Both the position numbers and the translations under genes were made by a program. A DNA stretch of 64,000 bases from Saccharomycopsis fibuligera x Saccharomycopsis cf. fibuligera (Eukaryota; Ascomycota; Saccharomycetes; Ascoideales; Saccharomycopsidaceae): contig CP012816.1 in the NCBI GenBank assembly GCA_001936135.1, positions 62,001-126,000 of the forward strand, read 5' to 3'. Shown here piece after piece: positions 33,427-43,851 of the stretch. The first letter of the stretch is position 1; each line of letters opens with the position of its first letter. Below the pieces are notes generated by a model. That model saw only the letters and a list, made by a program, of their open reading frames with translations. It did not search any database and was not told the DNA's origin.

Positions 33427-34511
33427 TCACAATTCACTAAGTCTATCATCAATCTCTTGAGGGGTCAATTTCTTAAATCTTGGACCCTTAGCTCCTTCCA
33501 ATCCTTTAAAACCCAATTTTTCATCATCCGGTTCTCCAATAATCACAATTTCAATAGTATTACCATTCATTTCTCCTTCGATTGTTTCTTTCAAAGTTAG
33601 TAATGCAATATGTATAGCATCTTCCAATTCTAATTCTTCATTGTATCTCTTCTCAAGGAAAGTCTTGGCACTGTTGGAATTTTTTCCAATAGCAGTTGCT
33701 TTCCATGGATAATATGAGCCACTTGGATCAACTTGATATAGACTAAAACCACTGTTATTTTGATCTTTTTCATTCAAATTTCTAGCTAAGGTCGCATCAT
33801 CATATCCACCGACAAGTAAAGAGACACCATATGGTCTAACCCCGCCGGATTGGGTTGCTTCTTGCATAGTTTTGGCAATGTCAGCAGTCAAGATTCTGAC
33901 TGGTGGATATTCATTGTAGATTCTTTTATAATTGGTATGGGATAATTTTCTGCTCTTATCGACAAGAACTCTAAAATCTGGATTCATGCCTGCATAAGTA
34001 ACGCCAATATCTGGAGTTAACAACTCGATCTTGTTGAATGAATCTGATTTGACTAATGTATTTTGAACGTTTTTTTCAGTAGCTAAGACCACGCCATTGG
34101 TAGCTATTTGTTGTTAGTTTGCTGAGCTTGGCAAAACGAAAAGTACTAACAGTTCTTTTCTTCAAAAAGCAAAGAAGCTCTAGGTATAATCGAAAAAGCC
34201 TCACCAATAAAAACTCATTGGGAAAAAAATCATAAATAGATTTACGCAAATAGACTAAACATACCCTTGATACCTAATGAGGTAACACCCTGCTTAACAG
34301 CATTCAAAGCATATTCTATTTGAACAAGCTTACCACTAAATTATAAAAGTTAGTATTTGTTGCTCAACTATGTTATATAATGCTAGAAACTACAAAGCCA
34401 AGATCTGAAAGCCTATATAGGGCAAATAACAAAATCGATGATGATATTGATGATGGTGCTAACATACCTTGGAGAGAACGTGGTCAATGAGAAGGAATAA
34501 CGATCAGCCAT
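33427..34511 (-). CDS. PRE8: 20S proteasome alpha-2 subunit (two introns)
   Basis: Alpha-ring subunit of the 20S proteasome core. Three exons: 34511-34468 ([15 protein letters not shown]), 34335-34265 ([23 protein letters not shown]) and 34103-33427. Spliced, they give a 263-residue protein with the alpha signature [20 protein letters not shown] and then ATNGVVLATEK, LLTPDIG, YAGMNPDFRVLVDKSR and SGGVRPYGVSLLVGG, all close to Pre8 (250 residues). There is a short insertion after GGYDD. Without introns the frame would start at a non-ATG in exon 3 and lose the alpha-type gate. Upstream TTTGCCGCC reads GGCGGCAAA on the minus strand, one base from the Rpn4 PACE element. Confidence 0.97.
34104..34264 (-). 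other. PRE8 intron 2
   Basis: 161 bases with GTATGT donor at 34264, AACTAAC branch point and TAG acceptor ending at 34104. It splits the Ala codon of GIKATNG. Confidence 0.95.
34336..34467 (-). other. PRE8 intron 1
   Basis: 132 bases with GTATGT donor at 34467, TACTAAC branch point and TAG acceptor ending at 34336. It splits the Ser codon of FSPSGKL. Confidence 0.95.
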
Positions 34512-35287
34512 TTTGTAACGTAAGTTATTGAAACGAGATATTTAATTACCAGAAATACACCAATGGAGGCCAATTGTCACTGAATTTTTAAATATTTTTT
34601 TGCCAATTTTATCAATGCAGCAAAGCCTGAACAATGATGATCGATGGATTAAAATAATGATGCTGAGGGAGATGGATGGATGATTTTATCTCAATTTGCC
34701 GCCCGATTTTCTGTACTAAAGTAGCGTTCAGCGGTTAAGAAATGCAGAAACAATTCAAACAATAAGATAAACACAGAAAAAATCAAACTGGGATAATTGA
34801 AGATTTGAAGAATGAACTATCAATCAATTAATGTGAATTGAAAAGGTTTCTTATAAATATGATTCTAATGTTTGTGTGTATGTGTGTGTATGTGTGCGTG
34901 TGTGCCACCAAAATTTCAATTAAATTCGCCTTCCACTGCCAAAGCGGCAAAAAGAAGAAAAAACAACTTCAAAGTATGTATCACGTGCATGATATAGCTC
35001 TACAAAGATTACCGAAGAGTTATAGGGTTTAAGATAATGTACAATGAATATAGCCAGCGTGCTTTTTTATTAATTAAGTTTGAATTTACTTTAAATTTAG
35101 TTTATTGGACCAGTGAGTCGCCTTATATGACGTGTTATAAAAAGAGGAAAAAGATCGATAGACAAAAAGAGACAAAAATAGGATACATAATTAGTTAATC
35201 AAAATAAAACAAAATAAAGATCAGAAAACAATTTCTTTCTTTTTATTTAAATCAACTAGCAACCTGTAGCATATACCATAATCATAT
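34512..35287. other. PRE8 promoter and ARC40 3' spacer
   Basis: About 780 bases. The left part is the PRE8 promoter with the PACE-like site; a TG-rich stretch lies at 34870-34905. No gene is supported. Confidence 0.5.
34695..34703 (-). promoter_or_regulatory. PACE-like element upstream of PRE8
   Basis: GGCGGCAAA on the minus strand, about 185 bases upstream of the PRE8 ATG. It is one mismatch from the yeast Rpn4 proteasome element GGTGGCAAA. A second GCGGCAAAA occurs at 34944-34952 on the + strand. Confidence 0.4.
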
Positions 35288-36421
35288 TTATATTGGGAAA
35301 ATGACAACTTTTCCGTCATTACCAGAAGTGGAAATATGGCCAGCATCAAAGGTTCTCAAACTGGTGATTGTATTTTGATGAACAGTTGGTAACTCAGTTG
35401 ACCCCTTATTGGCAATCTTCCCTTTCAAATCCAATTGTCTAAACATACTCAATGCGCTAGTGCCAGTAGTATTTTCTTCATCTTCATCTTCATCACCGCC
35501 GGTGGTGCTGCTATCCAAAGTCTTGGCGGTTGGTCTTTTGGTATTATCAAGACTATGGCTTTCTCTCCAACCCTCTTGTGTGCCTTGATAAACCACTGGG
35601 AAACAATTATGACCAGCGACAATTAATTCATTTTCGCTAATGAACTTGACAGTTTTGAATGGCAAATAGTTAGTCTTTACTGATGTAACATCAAATTCCC
35701 CTTCAGCTTCTTTTGGGTAAACAACAGTGATTGTAGAATCGTTAGAAATAAAGGCTAGCACCTCCCCACTTGGTGAGAAGGCAACATCATGAACCCAGCC
35801 ACCAGGACTACTAATGAAACTACCACAAATTGTGTTGAATGGCAATTTAGAGCCCCATCCACTAGCTGGTGGTTTCTCATCAATCCCTTTAGTATAAGCA
35901 CTAACCACATAAGCGTTGAAATCCAGAGTACCCACTGCTAACAAGATGTTATTGGGATGCCACTCAATTGATAAGATTGTTGATCTGAATGGTTTTTTCA
36001 AATGCTTTGAGATCCACCAGTCATTTTCTGGCTCATAGTAACAAACAGAAATGATTTTAGATCCTGACCCGACAGCAAATTTGTTGCCGAATGGCGACCA
36101 TTTGACACAAGTGGCACTGCGATTGATTCTCAATAAAACCAAATCTTTCTTGTATGTACCATCAGGTAATGGTTTCCAAACTATGGCGTTTCTGTCTTGT
36201 GAGGCACTAACGATTAATCCATCTTTAGAGATGTCAATAGCAGTAATGGTTTCATCGTGGCCAGTTAATGTATGTGTCAACTTTTTGGTGTTGTTGGCGA
36301 CGTCAAAAATTTGAATTTCTTTTTCTTGAGTTATAGCCAACTTGCTGTTATTTGGGCCAAAAAAGAAGTGATCATTGACACCAGTTTTGAAGCTATAGAA
36401 TTGAGGAGTGCTCGAAGCCAT
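35288..36421 (-). CDS. ARC40: Arp2/3 complex subunit Arc40 (ARPC1)
   Basis: 377-residue WD40 beta-propeller subunit of the Arp2/3 actin nucleator, which builds branched actin at endocytic patches. WD-type repeats run the length: KLTHTLTGHDETITAIDIS, ..SASQDRNAIVWKP, INRSATCVKWSPFGNKFAVGSG, STILSIEWHPNNILLAVGT, GGWVHDVAFSPSGEVLAF, and the last FDAGHISTSGNDGKVVIF. An acidic linker (about 305-325, DEDEDEENTTG) is the low-complexity insert before the last blade in yeast Arc40. The N-terminus MASSTPQFYSFKTG matches the family, so the first ATG is right. Confidence 0.95.
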   Translation of the reverse strand: MASSTPQFYSFKTGVNDHFFFGPNNSKLAITQEKEIQIFDVANNTKKLTHTLTGHDETITAIDISKDGLIVSASQDRNAIVWKPLPDGTYKKDLVLLRINRSATCVKWSPFGNKFAVGSGSKIISVCYYEPENDWWISKHLKKPFRSTILSIEWHPNNILLAVGTLDFNAYVVSAYTKGIDEKPPASGWGSKLPFNTICGSFISSPGGWVHDVAFSPSGEVLAFISNDSTITVVYPKEAEGEFDVTSVKTNYLPFKTVKFISENELIVAGHNCFPVVYQGTQEGWRESHSLDNTKRPTAKTLDSSTTGGDEDEDEENTTGTSALSMFRQLDLKGKIANKGSTELPTVHQNTITSLRTFDAGHISTSGNDGKVVIFPI

Positions 36422-37185
36422 TGCGTATTATGTTGCGTTGTGATGTGTTGTAGTAGTTTATCCGATTGCTTTAATATTTGTTGATGTTGTTTTTGTTTTG
36501 TGATTGGTTTCTTAATGCAGTTTCGAAACTTTTGCTAGTAAGTAATTGTCATTCCAGTCTCCCAAAGACTGTAGTTCTGTGCTGTATATAACTCTATAGA
36601 GTAGCTCTAATTATAGCCACTGTCAGTGCCGAAGGATTCGCCTTTTCTTTAATATTGAAGTGGAAATGAGTTACACTGGACAGCTCGATTGATTTTCAAA
36701 TTGATTGTAAGTCGGTCATATACATCACATGCCCAAGCCCTCGGATTTTCATACGCACACGCGGCCATTTGCATTTACATCAAAGCCGCAGCCTGACAGC
36801 ACTCAAGCTACAATACATACAACAGCACACATTGAGCTGAAATAGAAAAAAAAGGGAGCATCTATTAGAAATAGCAATTAAAAGTAAATGGAAAATGTGA
36901 TAAGAATACACTAAATAAAAAAGAATGAGCATTCTTAAAATGAGATTTCAATTTTTTTTTGATGAAGTAAGTTATTCTTTGTTGCCTTTTTTACGGGAGA
37001 GAAAAAAGGTCTAAGCCAAAGTTAAGAAGAGTGAAAGAAACGCAATGGTAAAGAATTGTGTAAAAAGTTGGATGCTAAGAAGATAAAAAAAAGAAATAAT
37101 AAAAAGAAACCACATCCTCGGAGTCAATGGATGCTTTTTTTTTTTTTTTTTTTTTTGATGATGACTCAATACTGCTTGTTAGCAC
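36422..37185. other. ARC40 promoter and NPC2 3' spacer
   Basis: About 760 bases, with A-rich and T-rich stretches near 36840-36960 and a T run at 37135-37156 close to the NPC2 stop. No gene is supported. Confidence 0.5.
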
Positions 37186-37812
37186 TCAGAATCCCATTAC
37201 CCATCTTTTAGCAAATTTGGCGTAATCCAACACTGAAAATTGATCAGCAGTAAAAGTAACTGTAGCAGTCAAACAAGTAATATATTCATCTTCAGCAGTG
37301 AACGCTCTAGCATAAACAGTATATTTTCCAGGTGGCACCTCAGCAGGGATTTCAACAGTTTTGGAGATTTCTTGCTTACCAGCGTCAACAGGACAGGTCA
37401 AATCAACGTTTTGAAGTTCCTCACAAAGATCAAAAGTTTTTTCTAACAATTTAATGTATCCATATCTAACATTTACCACTACATAAGCGCCATCTTCAAT
37501 GGTTTTCTTTAATGAGCCCTGTGCACTGAAGGATAAATTGGCCCCCTTTTGTGGTGGATTTGGATCGATAATCACTTCATCAATGTTTAATATTTTTGGT
37601 TCATAAATGTCACAGATGGCGACAGGAGAATCACCAGGAACTGGCTTCTCGCCTGGCAAAGTTTTGGCATTGAAAAGACCAGGCATGGAAACGCCATCGT
37701 TGATGTTTTCCTCGAGACCAGCGTTAGCCGGGCCAAAGTTGATAGTCAATGGGAAGGCCAAAGCAACTGAAGAAAGAAGCGAAACAATAGAAAGGGACTT
37801 GAATAGTTGCAT
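37186..37812 (-). CDS. NPC2: NPC2/ML-domain sterol or phospholipid transfer protein
   Basis: 208-residue secreted or vacuolar lumenal protein with a signal peptide (about 1-19, ending VALA). The ML domain starts near 60 (VAICDIYEPKILNIDEVIIDPNPP) and ends near 190, with paired cysteines (CDIYEP, DLCEELQ, LTCPVD, ITCLTAT). Yeast Npc2 binds sterol in the vacuole and passes it to Ncr1; related fungal proteins transfer phosphatidylglycerol and phosphatidylinositol. The start is the ATG at the signal peptide. Confidence 0.93.
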   Translation of the reverse strand: MQLFKSLSIVSLLSSVALAFPLTINFGPANAGLEENINDGVSMPGLFNAKTLPGEKPVPGDSPVAICDIYEPKILNIDEVIIDPNPPQKGANLSFSAQGSLKKTIEDGAYVVVNVRYGYIKLLEKTFDLCEELQNVDLTCPVDAGKQEISKTVEIPAEVPPGKYTVYARAFTAEDEYITCLTATVTFTADQFSVLDYAKFAKRWVMGF

Positions 37813-38203
37813 TGCGAATATTGTATGTTTATTGTATCCTGTAGTATTTGTGGTAAGAAAGAGAGCGAGTTGTCAAGAACACCTAAGCACTGAAGATGAA
37901 AGCACCCTGGGGATGAGATAAGAACGGGGGCACCAGCAGCAGAGCAAGAAAAGGAGTAAACACTCGCTCATCGATCCTCTGCCATCGCTGTTATTGTTTC
38001 CCTTTCGGTCAGGGTTGCGTGCCCGGAAGGATCCGCTGCTGTGGAACTAAACCAGGAAGACATATTTAAGTTTTGCGCACCACGGTTTGATCCAAACGAC
38101 ACTTTGACACTACAAACAGCATGCTGATAGACACTCAGGTTAGAGTCCCTCTAATTTACCAGCATATTATATTAATTATATAGCCATTTATTCTTTTCTA
38201 ACC
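37813..38203. other. NPC2 promoter and UBX4 3' spacer
   Basis: About 390 bases between two leftward genes. Nothing beyond ordinary promoter sequence is seen. Confidence 0.5.
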
Positions 38204-39478
38204 CTATTTCTTGCCCAATTTTAACCACTTTGGCACTTTCTTCTCGACCGAACCAGAACCAGAACTAGAATTCGACCCAAACAATTTCTTTTTAGCTGAT
38301 GGTTCAGATTTACCAGCGGTTGCCTCATTACTATAACTATCAGTTTGGTGTATCAATTTCTCAATATTTTGTGCCTTTTCGCCGTTTTTCAAAAATGGTC
38401 CTTTGTAAATATTGTTAATTTTCCCATCTTCCTGTAACAATTCGAATATGAAACAAACTTGACCATATTCTGCCAAACTTCGTTTCAACACTTCACTGTT
38501 CGCGATAGCAACATCCTTATAATATACATTGTCATCTTTTTTCTCTGCTGTACTATCGCGCTGTTTACCTCTATGAGCATTAGTGTAGTTGAATTTCGGT
38601 ATGACCAAGTTATACTTAAGATCTTGCTTTATTAGAAGTTCATTATTGATGAAATTAATAAGATCCTGCACAGTATTATCTGATCTAAATTTGAGCTGAG
38701 TAATCGATTGATCCGGAAACTTTATTCTGAACTGAATGTCTTTGACAAGTTCTGATTTGTTCTCAGTATCAAGGAGCTTTTTTCTTTCTGCTTCTTGTTT
38801 CAACTTTTGCTTCACGTAGTCACTTTTAGCATCGGCTTTACTTTTCAATAGCTCCTGGTATCTTTTAGCTTCCTCTATTGACAATTCATGATCCCCGTCA
38901 TCGTCATCGTCGGCAATTTCCGCAGCAATTACTGGATTTTTGGAGCCCTTTGCAGGCTTGTAGATTTCATAAGATGGCTGTTGTTGTTGCTGTTGTTGGT
39001 GCGGAGCCGTGGCTTCCTTCAAGGTGCCAATTTTTTCATCTTCTCTTGCCTTGATACCCAAATCCTCTGTATTGGAAGCTGCTTGCGTATTGCCGTTGTT
39101 GCTCACCTTCTCCTGGCTAGTATTCTCACTGCTTGTCAAACTGCTCCCATCAGCATTCTTAAAACTGACCCTCAACACACAGCTGCCTCTATCGAACCCA
39201 TAATCTTTCAAAGACTTGGCAAACTCGTCTTTCGAAGCAACTCTTTTATTCAATATCTGTACAACTGGCACGTATTGTGCACTGCTGTTAGTGGTGCTGC
39301 TAGATCTATTGAAGATGGAAAATTGAAGTGCTTCTTCGTACTCAATAAGCACATCTCGCACTGATTTCGCAGCGGGAAACTTGCGCACAAATAGTGCCGT
39401 GTTGGTGGGTAATTGACTAGATATGGATTCAGGCAAGCTGACAAACTGCAACTTGACGTTGACAATTAAACTGCTCAT
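38204..39478 (-). CDS. UBX4: UBX-domain Cdc48 cofactor (Ubx4/TUG-like)
   Basis: 424-residue protein of the Ubx4/ASPSCR1 group. The N-terminal ubiquitin-like TUG domain runs from SLIVNVKLQFVSLPESI to about residue 115 (LKDYGFDRGSCVLRVSF). A charged coiled region (about 195-250, RYQELLKSKADAKSDYVKQK) leads to the UBX domain near 255-295 (DIQFRIKFPDQSITQLKFRSDNTVQDLINF). Ubx4 modulates the Cdc48 (p97) ATPase in ER-associated degradation. An ATG two codons upstream does not exist (that codon is TTG), so the start at 39478 is the one to use. Confidence 0.88.
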   Translation of the reverse strand: MSSLIVNVKLQFVSLPESISSQLPTNTALFVRKFPAAKSVRDVLIEYEEALQFSIFNRSSSTTNSSAQYVPVVQILNKRVASKDEFAKSLKDYGFDRGSCVLRVSFKNADGSSLTSSENTSQEKVSNNGNTQAASNTEDLGIKAREDEKIGTLKEATAPHQQQQQQQPSYEIYKPAKGSKNPVIAAEIADDDDDGDHELSIEEAKRYQELLKSKADAKSDYVKQKLKQEAERKKLLDTENKSELVKDIQFRIKFPDQSITQLKFRSDNTVQDLINFINNELLIKQDLKYNLVIPKFNYTNAHRGKQRDSTAEKKDDNVYYKDVAIANSEVLKRSLAEYGQVCFIFELLQEDGKINNIYKGPFLKNGEKAQNIEKLIHQTDSYSNEATAGKSEPSAKKKLFGSNSSSGSGSVEKKVPKWLKLGKK

Positions 39479-39909
39479 AATCAAATGGACTAGATATGTT
39501 GTACTTTGAGCGTAGTATCTTTAATAGTTAATAATGTCGGTGATCCATTTGCCGCTGTGTTGATCAGTGTTGGACTTACTATTATTGCAATAGCTGAAGA
39601 TTCACAAATTAGGGGTTGCCCGGAGAAAGTGGTACTGTCACCAGTTCCGACCGATAGTCACCCGACAGTAACGGTGTACTTATACCTATATGCCGGTACT
39701 TACCCACTTCCGGGGCATATACTTCGACTAGGACCGGTGGCTATAGAACAGCAGAGCCAATGAGTCAAGAAAGGAAGCGAAAAAATTAAAGTGCAACGAG
39801 CAAGGAAATTGGACCCCAGGACATCATCAACAATATCAATATTGATAGCAACAGCACCAGGGGACATAAGCACTCACCACCACCACCACCACCACCACCA
39901 CCTGTCACC
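39479..39909. promoter_or_regulatory. UBX4/AIM45 divergent promoter with CAC repeat
   Basis: About 430 bases. It contains many CCGG-type strings (39610-39760). A run of nine CAC units plus C (39875-39902) ends seven bases before the AIM45 ATG. No canonical motif is certain. Confidence 0.55.
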
Positions 39910-40974
39910 ATGTTCTTTGCTAGACAGCCTTTTTTAAAAACTGCCACTGCAACTGCAAAGGCAAGATTCCATTTGAATTTGAAAAATTTCGCCTCAACGC
40001 TAGCGTTCGTCGAATCCCACAATGGACAAATCACACCGGCTTCGTTATCCACATTGCAAGCAGCCACCAAGTTGAATCAACCAATAACCACAATATTGCT
40101 CGGCTCTGACGCTTCGGCAATTGCTAAGCAGCAACTTGGCAAAGTGTCCGTATCCATTGAAAAAGCGTTAGTCGCCAACAATGACAAATATAACCACTAC
40201 TTGCCAGAACACATATCGCCAATATTGACTCAGTTGTTGTCTGACAAAGCTAACGATTTTAGCCACTTCTTGGTACCTTCTTCGTTTGTCGGTAAGGCTA
40301 TCTTGCCCCGTATTGCCAGCAAGTTGGACGTTCAGCCAATCAGTGATATTACGGGAATCGAATCAGCAAACGTTTTCCAACGATTCATTTATGCCGGGAA
40401 TGCAGTGGCTACAATCAAGTCTAACGACAGTTTGATTTTGGCTTCCGTTAGATCCTCGGCCTTTGAGCCAGTGGCATTGGCTAGTGAAGCTGCTGCCAAG
40501 GAAATCAAAGTGGAGGAGTTGGACTACGTCAACCCAGAGACCGAACCATCTACTGAGTTTGTTGGCGAAAGTATTGTTCAATCAGAAAGACCAGACTTGG
40601 GATCAGCAAAAGCCGTGGTCTCTGGCGGCCGTGGTTTGGGCTCTAAAGAAAAATTTGACGAATTATTGGAGCCATTAGCCAGTTCGCTCGGCGCTGCAAT
40701 TGGTGCCTCTAGAGCCGCTGTTGACGCTGGATTTGTTGATAACTCGTTGCAAGTGGGACAAACCGGGAAAATCATTGCTCCTGAATTATATGTCGCGGTG
40801 GGCATCTCAGGAGCTATTCAGCATTTAGCAGGTATGAAGGATTCCAAGGTGATTGTTGCGGTCAACAAAGTTGACGATGCACCAATTTTCAATGTTGCTG
40901 ATTTTGGATTGGTGGGCGATTTGTTTGAAGTTGTCCCTGAGTTGACCAAGAAGATAAACGAAGCAAAGAAATAG
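39910..40974 (+). CDS. AIM45: Electron transfer flavoprotein alpha subunit
   Basis: 354-residue mitochondrial ETF-alpha, partner of ETF-beta in carrying electrons from acyl-CoA dehydrogenases to the respiratory chain. The presequence MFFARQPFLKTATATAKARFHLNLKNFAS is basic and amphipathic. The FAD-binding C-terminal part has SGGRGLGSKEKFDELLEPLA, GASRAAVDAGFVDNSLQVGQTGK and LYVAVGISGAIQHLAGM, followed by the conserved end DAPIFNVADFGLVGDLFEVVPEL. The ATG follows a CAC repeat. Yeast Aim45 is the orthologue. Confidence 0.96.
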   Translation: MFFARQPFLKTATATAKARFHLNLKNFASTLAFVESHNGQITPASLSTLQAATKLNQPITTILLGSDASAIAKQQLGKVSVSIEKALVANNDKYNHYLPEHISPILTQLLSDKANDFSHFLVPSSFVGKAILPRIASKLDVQPISDITGIESANVFQRFIYAGNAVATIKSNDSLILASVRSSAFEPVALASEAAAKEIKVEELDYVNPETEPSTEFVGESIVQSERPDLGSAKAVVSGGRGLGSKEKFDELLEPLASSLGAAIGASRAAVDAGFVDNSLQVGQTGKIIAPELYVAVGISGAIQHLAGMKDSKVIVAVNKVDDAPIFNVADFGLVGDLFEVVPELTKKINEAKK

Positions 40975-41823
40975 GCCATCTCATGTGGAGGCTCCTCTTC
41001 CCGTTTTTTGAATGAACAGTATATAAACGATATTTTAGCAGTATAAATATTTTAATGAGATGAAGAATTTGATGTGAATATTATTGATCTATTCTGCTTT
41101 CTTTCCCACCCCTCCCATATCCTTTCTGCAAACCCGTGTCTTATCTGGATAGCGTTCGATTCTTCACGTTTTGATGTTTGCTCCTATGCTACAGCTGCTG
41201 GAAGGTTTTCGATGAGACATTTCAGCGCCCTTCGACATGGCATGACAGGAACGAACAAAATGCGCGGCACTGCAGGTCCGATGGGCCCCCCGGTCCAACA
41301 TTGAAAGACTTCGATAGTATGTGGAGTTCGCAACTGACATGTTTTTCTGACAATGCAACGCTGTAGCACCACGAAATCCCCGCCACTAGCACAACTGTAG
41401 CAATGCTGGAATAGAAGGCCAGTTTGGCCCCGAGTCTTTGAGTTATGATGGCGCGTACATGTGATGCTGAGCTAGCGCAAAATTTCTCAAATGATGCCAG
41501 AGACCAGCACGTGCGGATAATGGAAAGACACTAGCGCCGTTTGCCGTACGTTTCAAGATATAGTCAGGTTCCGCTGGCTAGTGCTCTATGCTGAGCACTT
41601 TGAGCTAGGCAAGTTTTATGATTGCCATCATCGCTTGACATTTTCACTTTGGCTTTTCCTTGTGCTGATAGTACTTTTTCTGCTTGCTGGGAACTTTCGA
41701 GGGGGACATTTGCGAGAGCACCAGAGCATCGAGAAACGAAAAGAGAGAGAAAATTAACAACATCAGATCGCAGTCTACATCTACAGATAAAAAAAGCAAA
41801 ATAGTACAACACAGCACAGCACA
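40975..41823. other. AIM45 3' region and promoter of the LRR-RING gene
   Basis: About 850 bases of mixed composition, rising in GC to the right. No gene, repeat or tRNA is supported; several 60-80 codon frames on both strands cover the same stretch and look like chance. Confidence 0.45.
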
Positions 41824-43307
41824 ATGAGCAGCGACTTTGTGTATACCAACAATTCCAAAATAACGGACATCGACCCGAACGCCCTAAGAACCCTAACGCT
41901 CAAATGGCTTACTGACTTTCCCCGAATTTCCAGCATACCAAGCCCTCCCTCGACAGGCAGACAGGCAGGTGCAGACCAAGAGACTCTGCCTTTTATGAAT
42001 TTACGAAAATTGACCATCAATGCCACAGAATTCGATCTCAGCGAAAGGTTTCAGTTCACACAGGAGTTTTTTCCCAGCTTGGAAGAACTAGTCCTATTGC
42101 AGCCCGAGTTTCCGGCCAATGGCGACGACGGCAAGCCCGACGGGTCCAGGTCCAACGAGTTGGAGATCAACTTGCCGCGGTTGAAAAGCTTGTACTTGTA
42201 CAAATGCCACGGGCTAAAGAGAGTCAGGCTTGTGAGCTGTAAAATGTTGGAGAGCGCGAAGTTTCACGTCAACAAGGAGTTGCAAGAAATCGCAGATTGC
42301 CGTGGTGAGCCTGAGAGCCCCAGCGACAGCCCCAGCGACAGCCACTTGAGGTTGATATCCTTGGACAAGTGCGCCAACTTGCAACGCTTCGGCATACGAA
42401 AGGTGGAGCATGTGAGAGTTTTGAAAATCGACGGATGTGCCCGGTTGGAAAGTTTCGCAAACGCCAGTTTTCCAAGCTTGGAGGATTGCGTGCTACAAGG
42501 GAGCAGCATCTCTGCGTTTGGCCTTGCTGCTCCTGCGTTGCGCACTTTGCAGCTAGCCGGGTCGCGCAACTTGGCGGAGATAAGCGTCGACGACGCGAAA
42601 TATCCAAAGTTGGAGTTTTTGGATGTTTCCAGATCGCCGGAGTTGACGCTGGTCAGGGCTGCTGGCAAGCTTGGCCGGTTGAGGGCGGTGTGGCTGACGG
42701 GTTGCGCGAAGGCTGAGGTCGTCGATTTGGGCGGGCTACAGCAGCAGGAGGCCAGGGCCAGTCTCGAGTTGGTGGTTGACGATTGCAGCAATTTGAAGCA
42801 AGTGGTGCTTCCGAGAAGCTCGCAATCCCCGACGCTCAGAAAGCTATCACTCAGAAACTGCGGGCTGCTACAGCCGGGCCGGTCGCAGTTGACCGTCGCG
42901 GAGCTATCCCAGCTAGAGTGGCTAAGCTGCGAACACAGCGCGTACGATACGTTCTCGTTTGCCCGCGAGCTCGTGCTCAACAAGTACGCCAACGTCGCGC
43001 TTGTCTGCTGCGGGTTGGGCTACTTGGCCAGGAGCAGCCACCGGAAAGTTGACGTGCGGGAGTTCGAGGCAGCGATGCAGATGGTCGACGGCGTGGGAAG
43101 GTTGCTTACGGAGAAGAACGAGAAAGGCGCTGAGCAAGGCGCCGACGCCGCTGCCCAGCAACTAGTGCGGGCCGTGGCACACGTGTACTGCGAGACGGCG
43201 GCGGAACTAGTGCTACGGTTGAATCTAATTGCTATGATGGCCGACGTGGGCGTGGCGGACTCGCACGGGAGAAGGACGGCGGTTGGCAGGGCGATGGACA
43301 GTCTTGC

Positions 43308-43338
<31 letters not shown>

Positions 43339-43851
43339 AACCACCACCAGCAGTGCGGGCCGCGTGTGCGCCAGCAGGCGCGGGCGCTCCGCGACAAGTT
43401 GGACAGTGTGCGCAACAGGTCGTTTCTGCCACCAGACGCACGTCAGCTGAGTACGGTGACGGGGACGGTGACCGCCGTTCTGCTTCTCAGGGAGCACAAG
43501 CGGGCGAGCAGCGTGCTTGTCAGCAGCAGGGCGCTCCGCATCATGAACGAGCCGGACAACAACCGCGCGTGTCCCATATGTCTCCAGGACTACGCCACCG
43601 GCACGAGCGACAGCGGCGGCAGCGGTGGCGCCACCGCCGCCGCCGGCGCGTGGTACTATTGCAACTGCGGGCACTCCATCTGCGGCGAGTGCAGCGACTT
43701 GTACAACAGCGGCAGGTGCTACTACTGCTGCCAGCCGACGGGAAAGTTGGTGCCCCGTGGCGCGGTGTCTCTGTTCATGGAAGAGGTTGTCCGCGGCGAC
43801 TACGGCCGGTGGGACGCGTTGTACCGGGCGCTCTGCGCCATTGCGCTGTGA
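41824..43851 (+). CDS. Leucine-rich-repeat protein with C-terminal RING finger, GC-rich
   Basis: 675-residue protein I do not recognise as a named family. Residues about 20-380 hold irregular LRR-like units (MNLRKLTINATEF, LPRLKSLYLYKCHGLKRV, FPSLEDCVLQGSS, YPKLEFLDVSRSPELTLV, LRAVWLTGCAKAEVV). A helical middle part (about 400-580) contains a DG repeat from (GGCGAC)n. The C-terminus has C583-x2-C586, C615-x-H617, C620-x2-C623, C632-x2-C635, a full C3HC4 RING. Such a pairing suggests an E3 ubiquitin ligase with a substrate-binding LRR; that is inference. GC is far above neighbours (43561-43620: 41 of 60; a KAP95 line: 22 of 60). CTG codons are few (about eight) against many TTG and CTA. Start is the first ATG. 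Confidence 0.7.
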
